Part shown: piece by piece, positions 11,375 to 22,103 of the stretch | Layout: each line of letters begins with the position of its first letter | Position numbering within the stretch: the stretch's first letter is position 1 | Origin: Pagrus major | Taxonomy: Eukaryota; Chordata; Actinopteri; Spariformes; Sparidae | Reading direction: 5' to 3' | DNA: 64,000 nt | Assembly: GCF_040436345.1 (NCBI RefSeq) | Contig: NC_133223.1 | Span: forward strand, 3,783,847 to 3,847,846 | Notes under the pieces: model-generated | Told to the model about the DNA's origin: nothing | Seen by the model: the letters and a program-made list of their open reading frames with translations, nothing else | The model's database searches: none | Made by a program: the position numbers and the translations under genes

Positions 11375-12928
11375 GATTGTCTGAATGCTATTTTATCCTC
11401 TGTCTTACTGTCTCTCTCACCGCCTTCCTCTCTCTCTCTCTCTCTCTCTCTCCCTCTCTCCTGTCCACCACTCACACTCTCTCACTTTTCTTTAAGAGGG
11501 AAATCACCAGAAGGAGGGAGCAGCCTGGATGCTCTGCCTGTGAGGACGATCGTCACATGTGGATCGTGACACAGCAATCGTATATCATACGCCCTTTCCT
11601 CCTCTCTCTCTTTCTCTCTATCACACACACACCAGCTGACGCACTGACACGCTCCACAGCGGCAAATGGGAATACCAGCCCTGGACGGCTCTGCTGGCCC
11701 CATCAGCACAGAGCTGACCAAAAGCTGCAGCCAGTTTTACGAGGTCAGGGTTATAAAACTGTTAGCAGATTTAGTTTATTTAAAAACAACTGGCCCCTGT
11801 GGCCTTCCTCTTCACGCGCTTTCTCCTACCATGACATGAGGGGTGGGGGTGCGCAGGTGGGGTGGGTGAGGGGGAGGAGGTGATGAAGAGAAGAGGAGTT
11901 AAATGGGAGGTTAAATAACTCACCTCAGCAATTTTCACATCATGGGAATGTTTGTGTTGTAAAAACAGTTAATGCAGATGAGATTGTGACACTGGGATAT
12001 CATCCACATGTAGTCAAAGTTAAAGTTATATATATATTAAATATCTCATAAGACAAAGCATGATCAACTTCACTCATCATGAAAGTTTGCAAATGTTCAA
12101 ATAACCAAATAAAGATGTAATGTCTCTACATCTACACTGTGCATGGATTTGAATAAAAAACAATGCATTCATCATACTTTAAAAAAATATACAGGACCCA
12201 GTGGGTCAGTCGATATTTCTTTTTGAATTATTTGTTTTCATCTGTAAACAATTATGTAATGGTGCAGTGCCTGTAGGTTTGGAAATGATGAAAACAACAG
12301 CAGCAGAGCCCGGCGCAGAGCAGATCCAAACTGTGACGACCTCATCCGTCATTCTCACAAGGCTCGACATGACGGCAGACACCCTGAAGATATAAATGGG
12401 ACAAACTGTCATGAATGGAAAGCTAATAATGAGGAAGGCATCACTGTTACCCTGAGACAAGGGTGATCATACCTTCTCTGAGGCTTTGCACATAACTGCT
12501 GCCAAAATATTGCAATATATTACATCAGTCACTCTGCTTCTCTTTCAGCATTTCATCAATGTTAGCTGTTGTGATGGTTTATTAAACAGTTAGCAAAAAC
12601 AAAGCACTGTGAAATAAAAAAAACACTGGTGGTGAAGGTATTATCCTCTAATTGGGGTGTGGAAGGAATTCAGAGGAAAAGAGGAACACAGAGCCAGACA
12701 AATAAGTCACATCATCTAATGCCTAAGTACTGAGGAGGCATTCCTTCAACATGTTTCACAGAGAGGGAGAGCAGGTTGGGGAGGGCACAACATGACAAAC
12801 TAATGTATTTTTCATAGCCTGGTTAAATAAGAAACAGGCAGTCAGACAGTATGGGAATGGGTGCAATGCCAAAAAGGTAAAAAAAAAATAACAAGGGCTG
12901 TGTGAGGCTGACAGCATATGTTCAGATA

Positions 12929-12930
<2 letters not shown>

Positions 12931-12994
<64 letters not shown>

Positions 12995-13015
12995 AACACA
13001 CGCACACACACACAC
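12931..13015. repeat. Compound (TC)n(AC)n microsatellite
   Basis: About 46 bp of TC repeats pass directly into an imperfect AC tract. Confidence 0.95.
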
Positions 13016-13932
13016 GTCTTGGTATGCAGAGTCCAAACTCTCTGGGGAAATAAGGGGAGCAAGCTGCACCACACTAAGTAGGGCTTAGTGGGTCAAAAGT
13101 TTAAGAAGCACAATTACCTGAAAGACCTCAGCTAACCCCCAAATTTCTCACCTTCTGTTCCCTCACACATGCACACGCACACCTTTGACAGAGGTGATTT
13201 ACAGCCAGCAGCAGGAGTGGGTGAAAACTTATACACCACCAACAGGCTCCTAGAGAAAAATAGAGCATGAGAGCCTTGTAAGCACAGTTTGTATTTTGAT
13301 TACACTTTCAGGCACTGTAAATGATCACCACAGTGAACAGTGTCAAATTAAATGGCCATAACTCACCTGAACAGAATCTGACCGCCTCTCCTTGGCTTAC
13401 TCAGCTTGTGTCCACATGAGAGGTGGTGACAGGGAGTGAATGGCTTCAGATAATGTATCATAATATCACATTAAGAAAATGTTTAGCGAAGCCAAATGTG
13501 AATCCCATATGTGGAGAGAGGAGGGTGGGGTAAGAGGCAGAGAGTGGGGGAAAAGCCAGAAGCTAGAAGATATATTGAGCAAAAGGAGGGGATATACTGA
13601 GATGACATACCGCTGCAAAAGCAGCTTTGTGACAACTTGTAAAAACGTTCACTTTCTGTAGCAATTGAGGGTAAATGGACAGTAATAAAATCACAGTAAT
13701 GTTGTCCCTATGTGACAGCTGTTGACAGGTAACTTGCTTTTTAAGATTATGATAAACTCTTTACTCCCCAAACTCTTTATGTTTATTCAAATTTCAACTT
13801 GGATTCAAGTCCAGCCTACTAATGTGCTACAGCCTGGAGCATTTTGGCCCATACCCTGTGGCTGCTCACATTAGTGATTAGGCCGCAGGTCAGGCTCTAC
13901 CCGTGTTGTATCACTGTATAAGCCACCACTAA

Positions 13933-14499
13933 AGGTGTAATTTGTAGGAACTGGCCATAATTTGAAGATAGCTCCAGAACTATAGGGGCAGCTACTGTCT
14001 GCTGTAGCTATCTTTGGCTATAGCAACTAGCTGCGATTAGTAATTGGCGCAGTTAACAATGGAGCTAATGGTGCATTCCATTTACCTCAGAAGTTGGAAC
14101 TGGGAATTTATACCCAAGTATAGAATGAAGCGTGTTAACAATCTTAGTATAAAAGAGAGAAACTTGAATTCAGTTGGTGTACAGTTGTATTTTTCTGTTT
14201 AGTAAGGAAAGTGATTGTAAAAATATTGTCTTTCTTCTTGACATTTTGTGAGTTTATTTTGTTTACTTAACAGACTAAGTAGCTAACTCGCTGCTTGCTT
14301 ACATCTCCCAGCTGAAACTACGGGGGATATCAGACTGTCACCTGTTTTGATAAAACATGGGGAAGTAGGAGACAGGAGGGCAGGAGCTAGCTGGCATCTT
14401 CAGCAGGCATCTCTGTAACACAGAACATAGATGTTTTTGACATATCAACTCTTTAATGTTTTAAACAAAAATTCTGGCCATATCTTACAAATTGCTCCT
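13933..14499. mobile_element. TTAA-flanked MITE, copy A
   Basis: Left end CTAA|AGGTGTAATTTGTAGG and right end TTACAAATTGCTCCT|TTAA form imperfect terminal inverted repeats of about 28 bp (shared core ggccat...tacaaatt). Internally it shares with copies B (16,125-17,742) and C (26,519-33,094) the blocks tgtagctatctttggct, agcaactagctgc, caatggagcta and ctcccagctgaaactac. It is the shortest copy and lacks the middle third found in B and C. It has no coding capacity. The three copies define one non-autonomous family. TTAA flanks suggest piggyBac-like or another TTAA-targeting superfamily; a TA-targeting interpretation fits almost as well. Confidence 0.75.
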
Positions 14500-14503
14500 T
14501 TAA

Positions 14504-15770
14504 GAGTGTCACATGGCAGCTGCTTTGATGAAGTCCCACCTTGTGCTGCAGGCAGTCCAACATTCTGTCCCCATAAGCACCAGCAGCTGAGATGTGACTG
14601 GACTTGACGTGACGTGTCATCTCAACCTCCATCTCTGCTAATCCCGTTAGCAGCGCAGGGTCACATCACAGCCCAATCACACCAGAGTCACACATTCACT
14701 GGCCTATGGGCATGGTGTCCTAACACCAGCAACGTTTGTCTTTGTTGTTGTAAAGAGTTAAATATTTTTCTCGCTCAGTTTTCAAACAAAGCTCTCTGTT
14801 CTGTCTTTTAGTGCAGGAAGCCTATTTCAAGCCGGTTTCGTATTATGTGTGAGAGGCACAAAGCTGTAGACTGACTGATGGTGCACAAACATTTTCAGTC
14901 TTCATTTGGAAGATTGATTTCCAGGCTTATTTTAAGCTACATGAAAAAAATGGAAAAGGGCAATAATTTTGGGAGATTTATGTGACCGCTGTGCAACAGA
15001 AAAACTGTCTCCGCTGGGAGCCAAAAGCCTGACAAAAAATAGTCCCATAGTTATAATTTACAGCTGGTGTAGAATAACTTTCTCTTTTCTTGACCAGGTA
15101 AAGTAATGTCACAGCAGCTGCCAAAGACAACTGATATTTGATGAGTGTACCAGGTCTGGTTTTGGAGTTCAGGGGAAAACACAGCTAGCCAGTGCAAGTG
15201 CTCAGAATCAAGGTAGAATGTCCCGTACAGGAATAAAACACTGGTATCAAAGAGACATCTAAGATGGAGTTGAGGACACGGTGAGTGCAGACCACAGTGC
15301 AGCTAATGATTTTAACACTCATTTACACACAAATGCACACAGTCACATGCATGATGTCATGGGATGGGAACCGCAGCCCTGGGTGAGAAGTTTGTGGAGA
15401 AAGATGGGTCAATATAGAGAGAGTGAAATATTTGGAGACAGAGATAGAGGGAGACGTGGAATAATGAGAGAGCAGCTAAGTGTTTCCCCATGTGCACCTG
15501 GGGCAGTGGCTGACCCCGTAAAGCAGGGTCTAAGCCTTAGCCCTCCCTCCCTCCACCCTCTCTCTCAGTGCCAATGCCCATAGGCACTGAGGAATCGCTG
15601 GAATGAATGACTGTCCAAAAACAGTCTGCTACACTTTAATTATCTAAGTTGTAGTGCCGTTACAGAAGGCCTCCAGTTTGGCCTAGACACTTACAGGCTG
15701 CTCCATCTTTGCCACCAGGTAGATAGACAGCATTTCAAGCTTGTAATTATCAATTTGTGTCTATATTAGG
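14504..15770. other. Intergenic DNA without recognised genes
   Basis: No exon-like or repeat-family signal that I can name. Confidence 0.4.
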
Positions 15771-15774
15771 GATG

Positions 15775-15799
15775 TCAGCTCATTGACTCAATGAGCTGA
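15775..15799. repeat. 25-bp palindrome centred on TGACTCA
   Basis: tcagctcattga-c-tcaatgagctga: two perfect 12-bp arms around one base. The centre reads TGACTCA, the AP-1 (TRE) consensus, and TGAGTCA follows a few bases later. This may simply be the edge of the adjacent dispersed repeat; regulatory function is unproven. Confidence 0.7.
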
Positions 15800-15804
15800 G
15801 TCAA

Positions 15805-16085
15805 TGATCCACCATTTTGTTCCACACTGAGATATCTCAACAACTAGTGGATGGAGTGTTACAGAATGTTATGAAGAAATGTATTGTTGCCACATGATGT
15901 ATAATTATTTTGCTGATACCTTAACTTTTCAGGCCAAAATTTCAAATGACTTTTATGACTATATTTTACAAAAATGAATGACATTTCAGCCTCAGCTGTA
16001 CTTTGTATCTAGTGTCAGTTAATAAATGTTAGCATGCTAACATGCTCAACTAGGAGGGTGAGCATGGTAAACATTGAATAAGAGC
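15805..16085. repeat. Dispersed teleost repeat (gagatatctcaacaactagtggatgg type)
   Basis: The words 'atatctcaacaacta-tggatgga' near the left and 'cagctgtactttgt...gttagcatgctaacatgctcaac' on the right are what I recall of a very common fish interspersed repeat. The family name is not known to me; recognition is by memory only. Confidence 0.5.
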
Positions 16086-16124
16086 TGCTAGCCTGACAGT
16101 ATATTCTCGACCTTGTTCAATTAA

Positions 16125-17742
16125 AGGTGTAGGCTGAACTACGGCGGGCAGCAACACTGCTCACCGCTGCTCTGTACCTTCACTGTAGCTATCTTTGGCT
16201 GTAGCAACTAGCTGCCATTTGCAAGTAGCTTAAATAGCAATGGAGCTAACTGGCCCTGTTAGTTGACAGGAGTCTGCCCGCACCGCAACTTTGGATGACA
16301 GGGAGGACGGAGGCAACGGAGCTCAGCTCAACCAGCAGGGTTGCCAGGTCTGTGTGACAAAACCAGCCCAAAACTAGCCAGACATTGAATAAAACCAGCC
16401 TCAAAACAGTCTAATACAGGAACTCATAATATTCCCTTATACTGCTTTTGAAATCCAACAGTATTGCTATCATTGACAAATGTTTTATAATATCTACAAA
16501 GTAACACCATAAATGTTTTGTGTGCATTAAAAGCAGTTTTCCCGAAACAGTTCTTTCACCTGGTCCTAAAATGGGCTTATGTAAGTATATTCTAAGTAAA
16601 AGTAAAATATAGCTTTGTGATCAACGAGTACCCTGACACATAAACCAACGCATAAACCTTTTGCTTTCTCTTCATTTCTCCCTCTTCCTCCCTGCCTAAT
16701 AAACACTAATGTTATGTTATAAGCCTACCATATTACTGTAGTTAATGTCAAACCTTATTTCAACTGAAAACGTGTTGCAATGTTGCAACCCTTTCATTTT
16801 AATCATATTCTTATAGTAAGTACATGTTTAAATTGGTTATGTATTACTGTCAGTATCTCTGTTTACCGTATTTCAACTGATACACATTATCATGTTAATT
16901 CACAGCTTTTTAATAACATACACAATACATATACTGTATGTGTTAATAGGTTGTGTTTTTGCTGAATTCAAATCATCTTAGTTTACCTGTTTAAACTGCA
17001 GAACATTAATTGCCTTAGAGTAAAAAAGGAAAGGCCTTGCTAGCCAGCTAGTTGTTAACTTCTTTGCTTCACTAACTAGCAGAATGGGGAACAAGAGGCG
17101 GACACGGGCAGGTGGAGAGTATAGGCACATAGAATACAGATCGAATGTGTGCATGAAAAATAGGACGATCTAACCGGCGGACAAAAAATTCAACTAGCGG
17201 CAACACTTCAAAAGCAGCCCATTTCCATGGTGAAACTGTGGACCTGGCAACCCTGTCAACTGGGCTCAGTGAACTTTCAGTGAACACTGCGGTTTTAAGA
17301 CAGAGGATACAGTATGTAGGGGAGTTACAGCGGCTCTGACCAGGACTATGACTGTAGGGATGAGGAGACACAACAGGCAGGAACGGAAGAGGCATGAAGC
17401 GACAGAGGAGAAGAAGAGAGTCAGGAAACAGCGGCCGGTGAAAACAGCATGTAGAGCCACAATAGTTTCACATCTTACTTGGCAAGTTCAGGACTTATTT
17501 CTACTAAACCATGTGACTGTGGAAAGACAAACCAAGATGGCTTATTTTCTTTATTTGTTAGACTAAGTAGTGATTACATCTCCCAGGCTGAACCTACTGG
17601 GGACTGATCTTTTGAGGTATTAAGTGGTAAAAAGAGACAGGATGAGCCGGGGCTTGCTGGTTAGCATGCTAACTTAACCAGACATCCCTTTTTTTAATGT
17701 TTTAAACTACTATTCTGGCCACACAGTATCTCACTAACTCCT
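16125..17742. mobile_element. TTAA-flanked MITE, copy B, split by a nested hAT
   Basis: Left end TTAA|AGGTGTAGGCTG (TTAA 16,121-16,124) and right end CTAACTCCT|TTAA (17,743-17,746). The MITE parts are 16,125-16,335 and 17,256-17,742. They match copies A and C in the 'tagctatctttggctgtagcaactagctgcc', 'ggagctcagctcaa' and 'ttggcaagttcaggacttatttctactaaacca' regions. The interruption is the hAT-like element listed next. Confidence 0.75.
16336..17255. mobile_element. hAT-like element nested in MITE copy B
   Basis: Inverted ends cagggttgccaggtc (16,336-16,350) and gacctggcaaccctg (17,241-17,255) are a perfect 15-bp terminal inverted repeat. Flanking 8-mers are tcaaccag (16,328-16,335) and tcaactgg (17,256-17,263), 6 of 8 identical, fitting an aged hAT target duplication. 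No transposase frame is visible, so it is non-autonomous. Its insertion postdates MITE copy B. Confidence 0.8.
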
Positions 17743-18789
17743 TTAAACATCAGACCTTTCAGTTTTGAATGGGTTAATACATACAATATAGGTACTCCAA
17801 ACAATTCAAATATTAGGGTTTTAAATTTTGTAAAAATTAAATGAAGCAACCACATTCAAGCTTACACAGTGATATCAATTACTAGAAGTTTATTCAGAGA
17901 GAACTGCAGAGCCAAAAGTTGCTGCTCTGGGGGAACAGTTCTGAGAAAAACATCTGAATGCAGGTGCTCTGTGATGTGTGTGTGTCTGTGTGCTTCCAGG
18001 TTTAGGATTTGTTGTCATGAGAAAAGAAAGGCATGCAGCCAGTAAACAGAAACTTTCCCCCTCTTGTTCTCAAATATCTGTTTAGACTTCATAGATTAGC
18101 CATGACTCCATCAGACTTGCATTAAGCCCATCACGCACATTCATATGCATGCACACAAACACACGTACTTGCATGTGCACAAACACTCTCCGATCCTCTT
18201 AACCCCAGAGACATTTATGACCTTCCTGTATATCAGTTTTTACAGTGCAGTGCTCCTGAGCAGAACAGCAGTAAAGTGGAACAAGGACAAAACAAGAGAA
18301 CCAGATCGTTTACAACAACCTCCATGTTCTGCTGAGTAGAGGCAGAGACAACAGAGGGCAGATGCTCAAACCACATCAACAAAATATTGCGTGCTGAGGG
18401 GAGACATCATCAGGGAGGGTGATTCATGATGGCTTTATCCTCGTCTTTGCTGCAAAGTTCAATTCACATGTTAGTCAACGTGGCTGTGGAGATTCTGCAA
18501 ATAATTTCTTAAATGCTGATAGTAGCAGATGATGCTAATGGGCTCTCATATAACATGTAGACCAATATCAATTTAATTCAATGAAAGCAATGGAACGACC
18601 ATGTGAATTTATAAAACCACATTCAAATGTTGCATTATATATTATGACAGTTTAAGGGCTACCAGACCTCTGTCTCTTTTAAAAATATATATGAGGGTTA
18701 GGATTGACTTAAAAGATATTCACCATCAAGAATCAATGTGGGATGTCGCAAAAACATAAGCCACTCAACACCCTCGTATCTTATATTCA

Positions 18790-19055
18790 AATAGAATGAC
18801 ACTCAGTAGAGTGCATACCTCTGCAAAGTCCTAACAGTCCCCTAATTCAATCATGCCTAATCCAATATCAAGCCCTATCAAGCAATGTTAAAGAAAGTGA
18901 GAAAAAAATCTATTCTGGGCTGTGACCCATCCTCCATTCAAGATTTATGGAAATCCATTTGGTAGTTTTTGTGTAATCCTGCTAATAAACCAAACAACCA
19001 CCAAATGGACATGGCTGAAAACACAACCTCCTTGGTGAAGATAATAAAGAAATAT
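18790..19055. repeat. Dispersed repeat (tail of a SINE- or LINE-like family)
   Basis: Contains gagtgcatacctctgcaaag, then 'atttatggaaatccatttggtag' and finally 'aacataacctccttgg'-like sequence (here acacaacctccttggtgaag). I remember this combination as a widespread teleost repeat ending in aacctccttggcggaggt. No poly-A or target duplication was resolved. Confidence 0.45.
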
Positions 19056-19159
19056 TAAGGATAAGGCTGGTGATATTCTTACTATTGACACATCACATGA
19101 AAACACAAAAACATTTACACTGATATGTTCCTACTGCATTGTTAATCTATTCATGGGAT

Positions 19160-19500
19160 TTCGTGACCAATGACATCTTAAAAGTTCCCCTCCAGTCAAA
19201 AATGTTCAATGTTTGCGCGTCAGTGTACAGAATGATGTATGTGCAGAGTTTGACACTGAAAGTCTGTGTCCATATTCATCTGCTGAAGGTGGAAAATTTC
19301 TCTGTGCTCATTTTGAACCCCATTTTCAGGGGTGGGCTTACATGCATGATTTGTGACATCAGAAATAGTTTGGAAGCTGATCCTGCTCCAATATTCAACT
19401 TGCAAAAGTGTGATGTGGAAATCCTTCAGCACACATACACTGAGAATGGACTTTACAGTGAAGTAGGAAACACCTGTTTTCCAACAGTTCAACTTAGATG
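19160..19500. repeat. Probable dispersed repeat (cccctccagtcaaaaatg type)
   Basis: The stretch beginning cccctccagtcaaaaatgtt and containing 'ttgaaccccattttcaggggtgggctt' is familiar as a repeated fish sequence. It produces open frames of 120 codons (+) and 90 codons (-) that I do not accept as genes. Confidence 0.35.
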
Positions 19501-21202
19501 AGGATGCAACTCATTCAGTTTGCGGTTGCTGTGCCACAGAACATGACGGGGCAGTAAATGGGACGTGTGGGAAAAAGAGACAGAAACTGACAGGAGGAGA
19601 AGAAGAGATGGATAAGGAGGGAGGGGTGTCTAAGTTCCTCCCTCACTGTCCTCCATCTCTCACACTGTGCTACAGAAGTCAAGAAAAGGCCACATATGTA
19701 CCCAGGAAGCTCCCTGCCACCAGTGACCACATCGACGTCACCCTTTGTGTTTTGCTGGTGGGTGACTGGAGAAGCTAATATTTTAGTACGTGTGAAAACA
19801 GACAGAGAGGACCTGATAATGCCTGGGGTGATGTAATGCACTGTTTCTGTACCCAGTGTGACGGGGGTGAGGCAGGGGTGTGTGTGTGTGCTAGCTACAT
19901 AAAGGGGGTTGGGTGTTTGATTACCTAATGTTTGACTTATCCCCTTACTAAAATTTGCAATGCAGGCTCTGATTACAGTGGCGCCTCAACCTGAGCAACC
20001 TGTGTGTCTTTTTATAGTCTAACAGTGCCACACACAGACAGCCAAACACATAATGAGGATATAGTTCCACCTAACCTCTAACAATATTCTCCTCTATATG
20101 GTTTTATGCATTTATTATAAGAAAATACATCTCATAACTATAATCAACACTAAACCACTGATACTGTGATAAGCCTCAAAGAAGCTCAATCAGGTGCTGA
20201 AGAGTGATGACGGACAACAAAAAGGACATAAAATGGCTCTAATGTTGCCAGGATAAAATGTTGGCAGTGTGGACTACGTATCATAATGACACTTCTACAA
20301 TAGGTGTCATATCACATTCATATTAGATGTTTATGACCTGGCTATCATATCAGGATGTGGAGGGGATGATGGTGGAGTTACAGTTCGTTTGTGGAGACAG
20401 AACCAGGTATTTTTAGCCAACACATTATCTTTTTCTAACCCTAACCAAGTGGCTTTTGTGCTTAAACCTAACCAGACCATAAGCACAGTATTGTCACAAC
20501 ACAGAAAAAGAAAATTGAATCTAAAAAAGTTACAACATACATTTCCAACATTTATTCTGGCGTTTGATTTGCTATTTTTCCTTTTCAACCCTCACATTTA
20601 AAATTTAGCCCAGAAGATAAACATGTGAGGTCTTTGTGGCATGGATACACTCTGACTTTTGAAGTCATTACAACCTTTAATCTTTATCTGTAGTTTCAAC
20701 AGCTATGAGCTGACAGTATGGATGGCTTCTGTCCTGTTGGTAGATGTAGCCACTGTACAGTCAACATATTGCACACATCACGCATTCCAAGGACAATTCC
20801 CTCCTTTTTAACAGTGAGGGAGGATACAGAGTAACACCCACACCCTGTAGTCGTAATGTGTGTGAGTGCATGCAGCCCCGAGCTGAAATATGGTTCTGCT
20901 TTAACGCCTTGTGTCTTTTACCATGTCTTGGAGGGATTCACACCAACTCATGTAAACACATTAGTACCAGCACACAAGCACATCAAAAAGCATCCCTGGT
21001 CTCATAACTATTCACCCTGTAGCATCAATTTCCCAATTAACTGGATGGTGTTAGCTTACACTTGAACGGACCATTAGTGCCAAATTATTCATATACAAGA
21101 AAACACACTTTCGAATTAAGCACATACATCACACCCACTGTTGTTTTACACACCTCCATCATGACACACAATGAAAACACAGATGCTGTTTAGCTGATGC
21201 TC

Positions 21203-21208
21203 TTTAAT
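21203..21208 (-). promoter_or_regulatory. efhc2: Candidate poly(A) signal of efhc2
   Basis: ATTAAA on the minus strand (tttaat on plus), about 42 nt after the efhc2 stop codon at 21,250. It would give a very short 3' UTR. A more distal signal is equally possible. Confidence 0.35.
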
Positions 21209-21249
21209 TGAGGAACAAGTAGTGTGTATGTTTGAGAGGCACTTTGTGT

Positions 21250-21771
21250 CTATGTTGAGATTTCAGTTGTTGGGTCACTGTTGTTGGAGGGAAAGCTGAA
21301 TAAATCCCCCAGAAGTGAGGAGTACTTGACGCTATTCACTGTTGGCCCACCGGCGTCGAACCTCGCTTTCACATCAAACTGGAGACGACAGAAATACACA
21401 AGTCACTACACAACTCTGACAGCATAAATACTTCATTTTTCAGTGTTGCAATAACTGATTATTTTAGTCTCCACTTCGGTTTTATTATTTGTTGCTGTCC
21501 TTTTAATATTTTAACTTTGTTATTGGTTCTTTGTGATAGATCTCTCCTTTATTTGTCTTACTCTGCTGCGTGCTTTATACAAGCTGAAAACCACCTTTCA
21601 GTGTGTATTAACAGTGCTGTGTAAGTACTGCCGCCTCGTTTAAAGGTTTAAAACTTAGGGATGTACATTACCTCCACCAGACTGATTAAACCACAAGGAC
21701 AGAAAACAAAATAACTCATTTTTTTAAAGCAAGTTTTTTTGAAATGGTCCCAAGATTGGTAAATATATTGA

Positions 21772-21822
<51 letters not shown>

Positions 21823-21960
21823 TATAAGAAGGTTGGCGATACTTAACAGCATAAGGATTGAAACAAAGACCAAAAAGTAGGGCTGCCCCCGACCAAGGAT
21901 TTTCTTGGTCGACCAGTGGTCGTCATTTAGAGCGATTAGTCGACTAATCAACGCATATAT

Positions 21961-22028
<68 letters not shown>

Positions 22029-22029
22029 G

Positions 22030-22103
<74 letters not shown>

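Larger units (their letters stand above)
8116..13928. other. Gene-free, microsatellite-rich intergenic DNA
   Basis: Long pyrimidine-rich tracts (about 10,180-10,500 and 11,340-11,640) and several CA/GT and TC repeats dominate. Open frames of up to 224 codons across 11,209-11,883 are Ser/Leu/Thr/His-rich translations of (TC)n and (CA)n and are not credible genes. No conserved exon was recognised. Apart from the microsatellites listed separately I see nothing supportable. Confidence 0.45.
17747..21195. other. Intergenic DNA with dispersed repeat fragments
   Basis: Two parts look like dispersed fish repeats (18,790-19,055 and 19,150-19,500, listed separately). The rest has no exon-like feature. 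In mammals NDP is the next gene on this side of EFHC2; I looked for its Cys-rich cystine-knot exon on both strands and did not find it. Confidence 0.4.

Noticed and set aside
10139-11883. Several 90-224-codon frames rich in Ser, Leu, His and Thr
   Set aside because: They translate TC- and CA-rich simple sequence in more than one frame at once.
8930-13080. Possible segmental duplication: CA tracts at 8,930 and 12,977 are both followed by 'tggcatgcagagt' / 'tggtatgcagagt'
   Set aside because: Similarity fades within about 30 bp; not enough to claim duplication by eye.
13985-14010. gcagctactgtctgctg, reminiscent of miR-221/222 seeds, which lie near KDM6A in human
   Set aside because: Does not match the mature miRNA sequences and is part of the MITE family also present in other copies.
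19139-19501. 120-codon frame (and 90 codons on the other strand)
   Set aside because: Coincides with a sequence I remember as a dispersed fish repeat.
1-21200. Expected neighbour ndp (Norrin) on the efhc2 3' side
   Set aside because: No Cys-rich cystine-knot exon on either strand; it must lie outside the window or be elsewhere in this species.
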